A DNA stretch of 64,000 nt, taken from positions 30,362,645 through 30,426,644 of the forward strand of contig NC_057763.1 in assembly GCF_010389155.1 (NCBI RefSeq). Reading direction: 5' to 3'. This DNA is from Erigeron canadensis. Taxonomy: Eukaryota; Streptophyta; Magnoliopsida; Asterales; Asteraceae. The first letter of the stretch is position 1, and the number at the start of each line of letters is the position of its first letter. A program made the position numbers and the translations under genes. The notes below the pieces were generated by a model, which saw only the letters and a list, made by a program, of their open reading frames with translations, did not search any database and was not told the DNA's origin. This document shows positions 1 to 11,660 of the stretch, piece by piece.

Positions 1-122
1 AAGACATTTTAGACATTTTAAAATTTAAAATTTAAGACATAACTCAAAATGTCTTATAATAATATATCAAAAATGTAGTGCAGATATACAGCCTAAAGAA
101 TACGTACGAGTATAATATAGAA

Positions 123-559
123 CTAGTTAATCAGCCCGGCTTCAACCCAGACATTTTTAATAAAATTTTAAAAGTAATAAAAATTTAAAAAAATTTATAT
201 AACCTTTGTTATTGATATATTATATCTCGGCTTGAAGATATTAAATTGATTAACACAATAACTATATCTATTAGTATCTATTGCATTAATACAATATAAC
301 AAGACATTTATGATTTATGATATTATATAAAAAAGTATTATTTTGTTTTCCTATTAAAAGAATAAATTTGTAGACATCATAAATAAAATAAAAAACATTT
401 TGAAAATATTTAATGGGCTATTTATTATTAAAATTTTATTAATTAGATATGACATCATAAATAAAATAAAAACATTTTAAAAAAAATTGTAAACATGCCA
501 CATCATAATTGTTTCTAAAAATAGTTTAAAAAACAATCCTTCTTTATTATATACAAAGA
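123..559 (-). mobile_element. Helitron-like non-autonomous element (eroded)
   Basis: Read on the minus strand it begins TCTTTGTATATAATAAAG after an A (position 560) and ends CTAG (123-126) followed by T. These are the hallmarks of plant Helitrons: 5' TC, 3' CTRR, insertion between A and T. The GC-rich stretch at 135-150 upstream of CTAG is a poor hairpin, so this is a weaker member than those at 36708 and 15757. No coding capacity is seen. Confidence 0.4.
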
Positions 560-813
560 TAACAAAAAGATATCAAAATGAAATGAAATTTAAATTTAAG
601 GACTCTCATTTTAAAAAAAATCCAAAAAATAAAATTGACCTATTGCAAGGACATTATGTACTCGTAACAAGTATTCTTCAAAATCAAATTTTCAAAATTA
701 AATTTTGAAACCTCGTCATAGAGTAATGTAACGATTAATTGACATTGTAATTGTATAATATTACCGCATTGTAGGTTTACATGTTGTATTTATGCTTTTG
801 ATAAGAACCGACA

Positions 814-815
<2 letters not shown>

Positions 816-847
<32 letters not shown>
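816..847. repeat. Poly-C homopolymer, 32 nt
   Basis: An uninterrupted run of C. A second poly-C run of 18 nt lies at 11449-11466. The complementary G-run could form a quadruplex, and its exact length is probably unreliable in any assembly. Confidence 0.95.
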
Positions 848-1011
848 TTTTTTCTAATCTAAGCATAAATTTAATCAAGGTATCGAGGACCCTTTGCACT
901 CGAATCCTATGACCACCACCGAGTGTATTTAGCCTAACCAATATCTCAAATTCGTTCGTGCGGAAGTCACACTATGTAATTAAGTTGGATAAATTCATCG
1001 TTTATAGATAG

Positions 1012-1290
1012 ATATTCATGCATGCATATGTTTCATTTCATAAGTTTTTCTTTACCTTTTCCTGTTTTGGTATGAATTTTTTTCTCTTCTCAAGCAAGGT
1101 AGAATATTCACTATGTTGATTTGGTAAGACATATTCGAAGATTTCCATTTGCTTTAGGAGCAAATAAACTCCATATTAGACCTTGGTATATCTTACATTC
1201 TTACCTCATGCTTCTTATAGCCAAAAGGTATCTAAGAATATATAAATACCGGATGACATGTATATTAAGATTTAAGGCCATATATATAGA
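1012..1290. repeat. Segment duplicated from an RBR-gene 3' flank
   Basis: It aligns over ~280 bp with 10905-11330 (minus the 152-bp insertion there). Shared stretches include 'tttcatttcataagttt', 'cctgttttggtatg', 'ctcaagcaaggta' and 'gatttccatttgctttagg'. The latter copy lies downstream of RBR copy A, so this segment is probably the 3' flank of another RBR repeat unit whose coding part lies outside the window or has been lost. Confidence 0.75.
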
Positions 1291-3886
1291 AGTTCTCCAA
1301 CCTCCAACAATATGCTACTTTAATTATCTTTATGAAACATCATTAAAATCTAATTGAATTAATTGACCAACCACTAAAAATTTTATTTTTATTTTGAACA
1401 AAAATTTCTAAAATACTTTTGTAAGATCCATATTTTGAACTAAAAGCCCTAATATTGGTAGCATAACAAATGATACATCTATTAAATGTATGTAGAATTG
1501 GTTTATGCGATATGTTAGAGAACTTTGTACATTATGATTATGATAAATGAATAAAAAGTAATGGTGCTGTTATCATTTTCCTTATAAAAACGGAGACCTA
1601 AAACTGCAGCTTAAAGCCGATGCATACTGGCAAAAGCTTTTTGGAGCTTATTGGCTGTCAGCTCAGCGTCACATCATCTAGGACTCTTTCAGTACTCTCA
1701 CTGTCTATAAGAACAACTTCTTGGAACTTAATTTTTTGTAATATCATCAATTATTTTATAATTTCTTTTTATAATTTAAACACAAATTGAAATACACATT
1801 TTAGTTATTAATTAAACTATCACATTAAAATATAAAAATATTACAACACCTAAAAACACATATTAAGATTCTAACTACAATACTTTAAAAAACTACAAAT
1901 CTTAAAAAGTAAAAACAATAAAAAAAAATATTACACTGGTCTAATGAAACGTCCATGAGCATCGTAGGCATATGGGTTTTACCCCGTGGACACCCGACTT
2001 CAGATATCGATCGTTTTGTCTTTGCCACATTTCGGCGTGATAAATCACGTCTCCCAATGAGAAGTGTGCATCATAAACATCACCGATTATGATGTTTATC
2101 TTGCTGAGCTTGTTTTGCAGATAGCTCAGATAAAGGTTTTCAGGGGTGGTAGGTCTCTACCTCGGCGCTCGAATCGTGTCTATTTCTAGCTTGCTTCCAT
2201 CCATCCTTTTGCGCCACTAGTCTTCTCATCACTGCCGATAACTCGCCTTTGGAGTTGGAGTCGTTTAGCATGTGAACCTACATCTGGTCTTTCACATCGA
2301 AAAATGTCAGTTATGGCAGTCATTAGGTTGGGTGAATTAAGTATTTGAAGATGATAGTTATAGTAAATAGTAATGATAGTGGAAAAATAAAAATGAGATG
2401 ATTTGAGATAAGATGATTGTGAGTTAAAATGAAAATGAGATGTTTGTTTAAATAAAAAAAAGTAGTTAAAAAATTTAAAAAATAATAATTGAATTTCTGT
2501 ATTTGTTGCCTCCGGTCCCACAAATCAGCGTCCATCAACTTCTTGGTGGAGAAGTTTTGGACGGATGCAGCCCGAAGACGCTTGCTGCCATTAACGTCTT
2601 GCGTCCAAGAGCCATGGGATGCACCCATGGACGCTCTATGAACACCGGCCTAATAAGCTAGAGTTTAAAATTGATAGATTAACATTTAATTTTGAAAAAA
2701 ATTCATTACATCACCATGTGGTTAGCAATTTTATCATTTTTTGCCTCTATGCATTTTATTTATTATTACATCACCTTGTGGCGACATTTTGCTTCATTAC
2801 ACACCCCTCCCTTTCGTGGACATTAGTGTCACTCCATTAACCCCTTCATGTGCAATGCACATGAGGGTAATTTCGTCCTTTTACCTCCAAAACACTTGTT
2901 TTCTTCTCTTTTTTTCTTTTCAAGATCCAATCACTCATATATACAGATTCCATTGATCTATACATATATAGATGCAAATTATATCCAAAATAACCCATCG
3001 ATCTATACATATATAGATGCAAATTAGATCCAACTATCACCTCTCTATTTCATACATATACAAATTAATCACACATACAAAATAGGTACATAAAATACAA
3101 AATCCATTACATATTGATACAAATTTTACCACTTAAAATACAAAAAATGTTAGATTTAAACAAAACCCATTACAAATCTAAAAAAAAAAAAAATACTTCA
3201 AAATTTATATAAGAAACAATTACATTTCAAGGTCTACAAAAAGAATGCGGAGATGGAAACAAACAAAATACCTTTAAACAAAATACCAAAAAACAAACCC
3301 CATCAAGACACTCATTCTATCATCTGGAGCACCACGACTCCTCTTTCTCTATCTTTTTTATTGTGGAGTCACGAAATACCACCATACGAACCACCACACC
3401 ACTGTTTGGTAATGATTACGAGGCTAAACAAACAAGAAAATACACATCAAACCATTGTTGAAACTGATGTGTATATATATTTTCATAACTATCTATAAAT
3501 AATATTTGAAAATGAATTTGGTTGAAATTGATATAGTAATATGAGAGAATGGAAACATAGGTTTCTCAAAATGAATTTGGTTGAAATTGAAGGCTTGCAT
3601 TGAACCCAAAATTTCCATTCAAGGAAGAACATACATATACATCTTTTGGACTCACCGAATCGTAAAGTGAAGTTAAAAACATGACCCATTTCATATATCC
3701 CTACTACTTTCCTTCACAATTTCACACCATCTTCCCCTGCCTGTAGTTCCCATCATCTCGAACCCCATAAACCCCTCAAGTTTTCACCTTTTTTGTGAGT
3801 ATTTTTCTAATGGGAAACACAAATCAAACCCAACAAAACCCAGTAACAATTCATCAAAATAATGAAGAGCTATCAAATTTTACTTG

Positions 3887-4078
3887 TGTTAGAAATAAAT
3901 CATGATTCAGCAAGAAGATTTGCCAGCAAGAAAAGGATTAGCACGAATTGAATACCTTTGATTTGTTTCCAAAATTAGAAGATCTTTCTCTTGTATAAAT
4001 AGACGTATTGGCTCAATGTATTATTAATTAAGATAAAAACATTAATAAAAATATCTGTTCGTTTCATATTGCTTGACA
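3887..4078 (+). repeat. Copia 5' LTR (192 bp)
   Basis: It begins TGTTAG and ends TTGACA, directly followed by the PBS. A TATAAATA box is at 3994-4001, placing U3/R near the middle. It is identical to the 3' LTR apart from the second base (G here, A there). Confidence 0.93.
3994..4001 (+). promoter_or_regulatory. TATA box of the copia LTR
   Basis: TATAAATA within the 5' LTR, ~85 bp before the LTR end, in the position expected for the U3 core promoter. The same box occurs in the 3' LTR and could drive read-out toward RBR copy A exon 1. Confidence 0.6.
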
Positions 4079-4164
4079 TGGTATCAAAGAAGGACGACCC
4101 TGCCTTCATCATCTACCTCTAATTTCTTAAAACCCAAAACACCTAAAACCGAAGCCAAGCCACC

Positions 4165-7100
4165 ATGGTTGATGAAGCCGGCGGCAGTGGTTCCGATTTG
4201 GCATTACAACTGATCAATCTGTTACAAAACAACACAAATCAACAATCACAAAATCCCAAATTATCAGACAACCTTCAGATAAATCTGAAGCTGACAAGTC
4301 AAAATTACGCTTTATGGACTCGATGATCCGAGTCGCCATAGGCGGCAAATCAAAAACCTATTAAATCATTTAACCGAAAATCCACCAACAAAATCATCAA
4401 CAGAAAGATATGAAGAATGGGAGCAGGAAGACCTGATTGTCTTTTCATGGCTTATCCAGAATATTGAACCAACCTTGGCTGGGAATCTGACCGAGTTCTC
4501 CACGTCAAAAGAACTTTGGGATGCCTTGGCAACCACATATAGCAGTGGCACGGACAAGTTACAGGCCTTTAATCTGCACGTTAGGCAAATGAACTCAAAC
4601 AAAATGATAAATCCCTTGAGGATTTCTGGATTTCACTCCAAGGTGTATGGGGTGAATTGACCGTATAGACCCAAATCCAATGAAGTGTCCCGATGATATC
4701 AAATATAAACAAAACTCAGATTGGAACAGAAATTGTTCCAATTTTTAAATGGGATTGACCGGAAGTTTGAATCGGTAAAACGAGAGATACTTCGGGTCGA
4801 CCCGCTTACTACCGTCGAATCCGCGTATGCAACCATTCGCAAAGAAGCCGCTCACCAAAACATTTGGGAGCAACTAACAAAGAAAGCGAAGGTATTGCCA
4901 CCGATTAATCGCCGGAAAACCCGACGGCATAGGATGGCAACCAAAGGTTTTCGAAGGCTCGACGGCAAGAAAAAATTCGTCACAAAAGAGGACAAATCCA
5001 ATCTTAAATGTGATGAATGCGGCATGAATGGGCATACCAAAGATAAGTGTTTCGAACTCATCGGTTATCCCGATTGGTGGACCGAATATCATCGATCCGC
5101 AGGAAAAAAGGGTGTTTCAAAGTCCCTTCCCTCTCCTACCACCAATACCAGCAGCTCCATCACCACCAAATAAATAATGATCGGCATTTAAAGGCGGATC
5201 GGGGGGACAGCAGCAGCGGCGGTGGCCGGAGATAATGGGGGAGAAGTTTTTTTTTCAGTAGCAGGTAATGAAAGACAAGGGAAGTTCCAAAAATAAAACA
5301 TTTCCTTATTTCTCAAAACCTAAAACGTATCCTTTTTTTCCTTTGTATTCGGACCGACTCAAAACTGGGCCCAAAAGACGTGGGCTTGTTAATCAAGCTA
5401 AAGTATGGAGCCCGTATATATCTTATGGATCCGCATATATGGCCCAAAACCAGCATAAAGATCCAATGGGCGTGGATTTTTGATTGTGGGGCCACCGACA
5501 CAATGACATACGAGATCTCTGATTTTTCAAAATTCTCGACACCTAGGAGGACTCACATCGAAGCTGCAAATAAACAAAAAATGGATGTAAAGACCGGAGG
5601 AACCATTGAAATTTCTCCAAACATTAAATTGCCAAATTGTCTTCATGTTCCTTCTTTGTCACATAAACTTTTATCCATAAGCCATGTGACAAAAGAGTTA
5701 AATTGCTCTGTACTTATGCATCCAACTTTTTGTTTGTTACAGGATATCAGGACGGGACAGATCATTGGGCGTGGCACTGAAAAAGATGGACTGTACTATG
5801 TTGATGAAGTGACTCCTAGTGGAAGTGTAATGCTGGCTCATGAAACTAGTGAAAGAGAAGCCTGGTTATGGCACAGAAGACTGGGACATCCTTCAGTTAG
5901 TTATTTACATACCTTATTTCCTAAACTTTTTCCGTTGAATAAGTCAATTTCTTGTGAAACTTGCATTCTTGCTAAAAGTCATAGACAAACCTATAACCCG
6001 AGCAATACTAGAACTCAAGTTCCTTTTTCATTGATTCATTCTGATGTGTGGGGCCCTGCCCCAGTTCCTGGGGGTCAAAATTTCCGGTATTATGTTATAT
6101 TTGTCGATGATTGTACCAGGATGACTTAGATTTATTTTCTAAAAAATAAGTCCGACGTTTATGATAGGTTTACTGTTTTCTATGCTATGATTCAAAACCA
6201 ATTTCAACAGTCAATTAAAGTTGTAAGATCAGATAATGGTGGAGAATATGTAAATTCACAACTGAACCTATTTTTCCAATCAAAAGGAATAATACATCAA
6301 ACCACATGTCCACACACCCCAGAACAGAATGGTGTTGCCGAACGAAAAAACAGGTTTTTATTAGAAATGACTAGAGCTCTAATAATTGAATCACATGTTC
6401 CAAAATATTTTTGGCCGGAAGCTTTAGCCACAGCCACCTACCTGATTAAACGACTCCCAACCAAAATCCTCAAAATGAAAACTCCTCTAAAAACCTTAAA
6501 TGAACACAATCCACTCCCACCAACACTTACTCTTCCACCTAAGGTGTTTGGATGTACTGTGTTTGTTCATATTCCAAAAACTTTTCGTGATAAGCTTGAT
6601 CCATGTGCGGAAAAGTGTGTTTTTGTGGGTTATGGGGTCACTCAGAAAGGTTATAGGTGTTATAATCCAAAAACTCGTCGTATGTTCACTACGATGAATT
6701 GTGATTTTCTGGAAACTAAGTTCTTCTACTCCCTACCACACAGTGGTCAGGGGGAGGAACAACAAGACACACTGTGCTGGCTGGGATATTCTTCAGAAGT
6801 AGGCTCCCAAAATCACACAGTTGATTCTATCTCCACAGTTGAAGAACCGTGTTCGGTTGACGAAGAACAGTTCCCTCAAGACATCAGTGTCACCGAAAAT
6901 GTGAATCCTAACCTGACATCCGGGGTATGTAATCCTTCTACTGAAACTACTGATATTCCAGAGTCTCTAAATGAAAGTATGCAGGAAAATGAGGAACATA
7001 CTGAACAAGTTGATACAGAGATACCCGAAAGATATGTACTCCCAGCAAGATCAACCAGAGGAATTCCTGCAAAGCGTTATTCTCCAGAAAGAACCTCCAG

Positions 7101-8747
7101 AGGATCCAAGTACTCTATGGCAAACGTAGCAAGAGGATATCTGTCTAAAGAAGCAAAGGTTTTTTTAGCAAACTTATATATAGAAGAAATTCCATCAAAT
7201 GTAGATCAAGCTTTGAAGGTGCAAAAATGGAAAGATGCTATGAATGTTGAGATGGATGCACTAATTAAAAATGAAACATGGGACAAATGTATTTTGCCTC
7301 AAGGGAAGAAACCAGTAGGATGCCGGTGGGTTTATACAGTGAAGTACAAACCAGATGGTGAAGATGGTGAAGTCGAGAGATATAAAGCCCGATTGGTTGC
7401 AAAAGGATATACTCAAACATATGGAGTCGATTATTCTGAGACATTCTCTCCTGTTGCAAAACTAGATACAATAAGGGTTTTATTCTCTATAGCAGCAAAT
7501 CAAGGTTGGCCTCTTCATCAGTTTGACGTAAAAAATGCATTTTTACACGGAGAACTGAGAGAGGAAGTATATATGGACCCTCCACCTGGATTCTCTCAAG
7601 ACTTTAAGTATGGAGAAGTTTGTAAGTTAAAGAGATCGTTGTATGGATTGAAGCAATCACCAAGAGCATGGTTTGGAAGGTTCACACTGGCAATGAAAAA
7701 ATATGGGTACAAACAAAGTAATTTGATCACACCTTGTTCCTTAGTTGTGAGGAAAGTCGTATAACATGCTTAATAATTTATGTTGACGACATGATTATCA
7801 CTGGTAATGATGAAAATGAAATCAAGAAGCTTAAAGAAAGTCTATATGGAGAATTTGAAATGAAGGATTTGGGGGATTTAAAGTATTTCCTTGGAATCGA
7901 AGTGTTGAGATCACAACAAGGGATATTCATTTGTCAGAAGAAGTATATATTGGACTTCCTAGCAGAGACCGGCATGATTGATTGTAAACCAGCAGATACA
8001 CCCATGATCGTTAATCAAAAGTTGATTATGAAGACAGATGATAAGACTGCTGATAAAGGTCAATATCAACGGATAGTAGGGAAGCTAATTTATTTGGCTC
8101 ATACTCGTCCAGATATAGCCTATGCTGTTGGAATAATAAGCCAGTTCATGCACCAACCACAAGAAGAACACATGAATGCAGCTTTAAGGATTATTAGATA
8201 TCTCAAAGGAACCTCTGATCATGGAGTACTATTTAAAGCAAATGGCCATCTTAATATCCAGATATATATAGATGCTGACTGGGCTGGCGACAAAGGAAAC
8301 AGAAGGTCAACTTCAGGATATTTCTCCTTGGTGGGTGGTAATCTAGTCACATGGAAAAGTAAAAAACAGAAAGTTGTTTCTCTGTCAAGTGCTGAAGCTG
8401 AGTTTCGGAGAATAGCTAAGGGATTAGCAGAAGCCTTATGGCTTAAGAAACTTGTGACAGAATTAGGATTCACTCCTAAAAAAAGTATTCAGATTTTAAG
8501 TGACAATGAAGCAGCTATCCAAATAATAGAGAATCCCGTACAACATGACAGGACTAAGCATGTGGAAGTTGATCGGCATTTCATAAAAGAAAAACTTGAA
8601 GATGGAATTATTAAATTGCCGTTTGTCCGGTCTGAAGATCAACTAGCTGATATTTTGACAAAAGCAGTAGGAACAGCTATTTTCAATAAGTGCCTGAGCA
8701 AGTTGAATTTTGGAAGTCCCACTATTCAACTTGAGGGGGAGTATTAG
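4165..8747 (+). pseudogene. Copia gag-pol polyprotein, broken
   Basis: An ATG at 4165 opens gag, but the frame breaks within ~170 bp (stop at ~4325) and again around 4370 and 4660. A gag zinc knuckle (CX2CX4HX4C) lies near 5009-5050. The aspartic protease site near 5482 reads D-C-G-A where D-S/T-G is usual. The pre-integrase HHCC finger is around 5870-5990 and the integrase core follows. A nonsense codon sits at 6127-6129 inside the integrase. RT motifs follow, including YVDD at ~7780, with a frameshift near 7720-7740 just before it. RNase H is at ~8380-8480. The last stop (8745-8747) lies 6 bp inside the 3' LTR. At least four lesions make it non-autonomous. Confidence 0.93.
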
Positions 8748-8933
8748 AAATAAATCATGATTCAGCAAGAAGATTTGCCAGCAAGAAAAGGATTAGCACG
8801 AATTGAATACCTTTGATTTGTTTCCAAAATTAGAAGATCTTTCTCTTGTATAAATAGACGTATTGGCTCAATGTATTATTAATTAAGATAAAAACATTAA
8901 TAAAAATATCTGTTCGTTTCATATTGCTTGACA
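8742..8933 (+). repeat. Copia 3' LTR (192 bp)
   Basis: It begins TATTAG right after the polypurine tract and ends TTGACA. Host RBR sequence resumes at 8934 (GTGAGATATG), matching copy B at 17362 onward. Confidence 0.93.
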
Positions 8934-10153
8934 GTGAGATATGTATAGAGCCGGTAACAAGCCCAAACACAAAATTTAACAATAATAACAAATGTATGCA
9001 TCCATTTTGTACTGAATGTATGATCAAGTACATACAAGTGAAGCTAGATGAAAATGTGTCTGATATCAAATGCCCAGCTTTAACTTGTGATCATTGTTTA
9101 GAGCCAAAATCGATCAAAAGTTGTTTGATAAATGGTGTGATGTGTTGTGTTGTGTAAGTCTGCTTTGTTGAGTTTTGAAGGGGTGTATTGTCCTAACAGG
9201 GAATGTTCAGCTTTGGTTGTAAACGAGTGTGGTGGTGGTGATAATTTGAAGAGATGTGTTTGTCTTCATTGTAAGAAACCGTTTTGTTATCGGTGTAAAG
9301 TTGCTTGGCATGCTGGGTATACATGTGAAGAGACTGGGGAGATAACGGATGCTAACGATATCGCGTTTGGTGTTCTTTCTGAAAGTAAAAAGTGGATGCG
9401 GTGTCCTGTTTGTAGACATTTTGTTGAACGTCTTGGTGGTTGCTCCATTGTTCGTTGCAGGTAGCTGGTTTAATTACATTCGTTTGTTTTGATTATAGTT
9501 TTGGTATGATTGCGTTATTTAATTTGGATTGTGCTAAACCTTACCCTGCGCAAAGGTATAGAGGCTCCTCAAAAGTAGCGCCGGCCTAGGGTTTTATCCA
9601 TAAAAAAATTTCTGTGACGACTTTACCAAAGAAGAGAAACCAGAATCTCTTAGATCTAGATCTCTATTCTCTAGAGACTAGAGAGACTCAACCTTTTTGA
9701 CATTTAGGTGCACCAAAAAATCTAGTACACCAATGATGCACTAGAAACGTGTTACCACATTAATCCTTCTACACTTTCTTTTATGTGGATTTAGTGTATT
9801 TGTTTTCTAGTTTTAGATAGACTAGAATGTGGGTATTGGTATAGTAATATGAGAGAAGGTAACTCATTAAATTCGCCAAAACATTAATCTTAGATTTCTG
9901 GAAAGTGGTATTCTTATTTAATTAGTTTGGTTATACTTGAGGTTGAAATAATAATTAATAGGAAACTTTGCAGCATATGTTGTTTCTTGATTTGAAAATC
10001 GAGAATGAAATATGAAGTTTAATTGCATTGGGAATTTTAAGCTAACAAAACAGTAGTTAGCATCTCCACATCTAGACTTGAAGTTTTACATAATTATGTG
10101 GTATATGCTGTATTGTAAAGTTCAAAATAATGATAATGTTGATTTGATTCTTT

Positions 10154-10194
<41 letters not shown>

Positions 10195-11012
10195 TTTCTT
10201 TGTGAAAAACTGAACTTAAGATTTTGAACTGAACTTGGTATAGGTGTGGCATTGAATTTTGTTACAAGTGTGGGAAAAAGGTCGATCATGATCATCGGTG
10301 CAACTTAAAGGAAAATATGGCCGATCATCATCGGCGGGAAAATATGGCCGATCATCATCGGTGCACCTGTTGGGGAGCTCCTCTTTGGTGTAGCTTGTTG
10401 ACTATTTGCATTTGCATTTGCATTGTGCCAGCTTATATTCTTGTTTCTAGGTCGAATGGCCATTGCATTGACCATGATGATTATATGGGATACTCCTATA
10501 ATAGCTCCTTTAATTATTGTTATTAATGTAAATGTAAGGCAAAAAGGCCGGAATGATTAGTTTAGCTCTATATGCGTGTGATATAGGTTGGGAAGGAGCT
10601 AAATTTGGACTTATATATCTAGTAGAATAAGTCTCTAAACCCCCTTCTCTATGTAAAGAGTGCAAGTGAGGTTAAGTATGGTGTGGATTTTATATAATAA
10701 TCTTAGTTTACTATTTTGCCATATTCTTGTTTTGCCTGTTGTTTATGTTGTCTGGTTGTGTTCATTTTGCTGTTTTTATCTGATTAGTTGTTTTCAACTC
10801 AATTACTTATACATGGGTTGATTAGGTCTCCTTTAATCTCTAATGCATCAAATGGGTAAAAACTGAAGGATGTATTTAGCAACAAATTATAAGATGAAGT
10901 TACATTCATGCTTGCATGGGTTTCAACTTTCATTTCATAAGTTTTACTTTTACTTTTTCCTGTTTTGGTATGGATATAATCTTCTTTTCTCAAGCAAGGT
11001 AAAATTCACTAT

Positions 11013-11164
11013 TTTTTTTTTTTAACATTCGATGTGATATTAACAACCAAGAAACTAGCAAGATGCTAGTTGAAAGTACAAAAGCGGGTTACATGTATAA
11101 AAATACAAAACAGATCGAGTTAAAAATTAAATCTAGACCACTTTGACCATTCAATTCAGATTGA
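11013..11164 (-). mobile_element. Short 5'-truncated retroposon with poly-A tail
   Basis: A 152-bp insertion that interrupts the segment homologous to 1012-1290. It starts with a T-run (a poly-A tail on the minus strand) and is flanked by a perfect 14-bp direct repeat GTAAAATTCACTAT (10999-11012 and 11165-11178). A poly-A tail and a long target duplication indicate LINE-machinery retroposition. The body is too short to classify. Confidence 0.75.
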
Positions 11165-11448
11165 GTAAAATTCACTATCTTGATTTGGCAAGACTTATCT
11201 TCGAGGATTTCCATTTGCTTTAGGAGCATTGAACTCCTTACTAGACCTTGGTATCTTACCTCATACTGTACTTTTTATAGCCAAAATTTATCTAAGGATA
11301 TTAAATTAAATAAAGGCCAATAGTGCATATATATATAGAGAGGTTAAGACTTTGATTACATACCCCTGGGGTATGTCATATTTTGTACTCTTTACACCAT
11401 TACATTTTCTTGTGGGTTAACGGAAAGTCGGAAACCCACAAAACCTAA

Positions 11449-11466
11449 CCCCCCCCCCCCCCCCCC
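11449..11466. repeat. Poly-C homopolymer, 18 nt
   Basis: A run of C in the spacer between RBR copy A and the phosphatase gene. Confidence 0.9.
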
Positions 11467-11660
11467 AACCCAAGGTTTAAAGATTTTTTGGTCTACGACC
11501 GGAAAATAAAGTAATGTGAAAATTGAACAATTTCATTAAAGCTAGTATTACACAAAAGTTATACATGTGGTGTACTGGTGTATCAATTCATGAATTAAAC
11601 ACTGAACTCTCAATTGTTTATTTGCTTAGAAATCTGAGAGATGATGTTATAGGATTGAGG

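Larger units (their letters stand above)
560..3809. other. Intergenic region with repeats, no supported gene
   Basis: No convincing gene. It holds a 32-nt poly-C run (816-847), a stretch (1012-1290) homologous to the 3' flank of RBR copy A (10905-11330), an unassigned moderately GC-rich block at 1940-2640 whose short ORFs match nothing I recognise, a 48-bp direct duplication around 2955-3034, and a repeated 'aaaatgaatttggttgaaattga'-type segment at 3508-3592. The last ~180 bp (3628-3809) are the promoter and leader of RBR copy A and align to 17070-17285 upstream of copy B. Confidence 0.6.
3887..8933 (+). mobile_element. Ty1/copia LTR retrotransposon, complete but coding-defective
   Basis: The element has two 192-bp LTRs that differ at only one base (position 2), a PBS immediately after the 5' LTR (TGGTATCAAAGA, 4079-4090, initiator Met-tRNA type), and a polypurine tract (TTGAGGGGGAG, 8731-8741) immediately before the 3' LTR. 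The order protease-integrase-RT-RNase H is diagnostic of copia. It is inserted in exon 1 of RBR copy A in the same orientation. Confidence 0.95.
3810..10526 (+). pseudogene. RBR-type E3 ubiquitin ligase, copy A, disrupted by copia insertion
   Basis: Exon 1 is split into 3810-3886/3888 and 8934-9460; exon 2 is 10244-10526; a GT..AG intron spans 9461-10243. It is a paralogue of the intact gene at 17286. The start ATG at 3810 and the first 26 codons are kept, then the copia element interrupts the first RING Cys region. After the element the RING1 cysteines are recognisable, but near 9085-9150 an indel and a GTTGT-type insertion shift the frame, and a second frame carries the IBR and RING2 start. 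Exon 2 remains open: it supplies the last RING2 Cys pairs and a short hydrophobic segment, but its tail differs from copy B and contains a 27-bp tandem duplication (9 residues ENMADHHR plus R or C). It cannot encode a full RBR protein. Confidence 0.9.

Noticed and set aside
1940..2640. Possible Harbinger-type or captured-gene fragment
   Set aside because: Higher GC and a few charged peptide stretches, but no transposase motif or clear terminal repeats could be identified.
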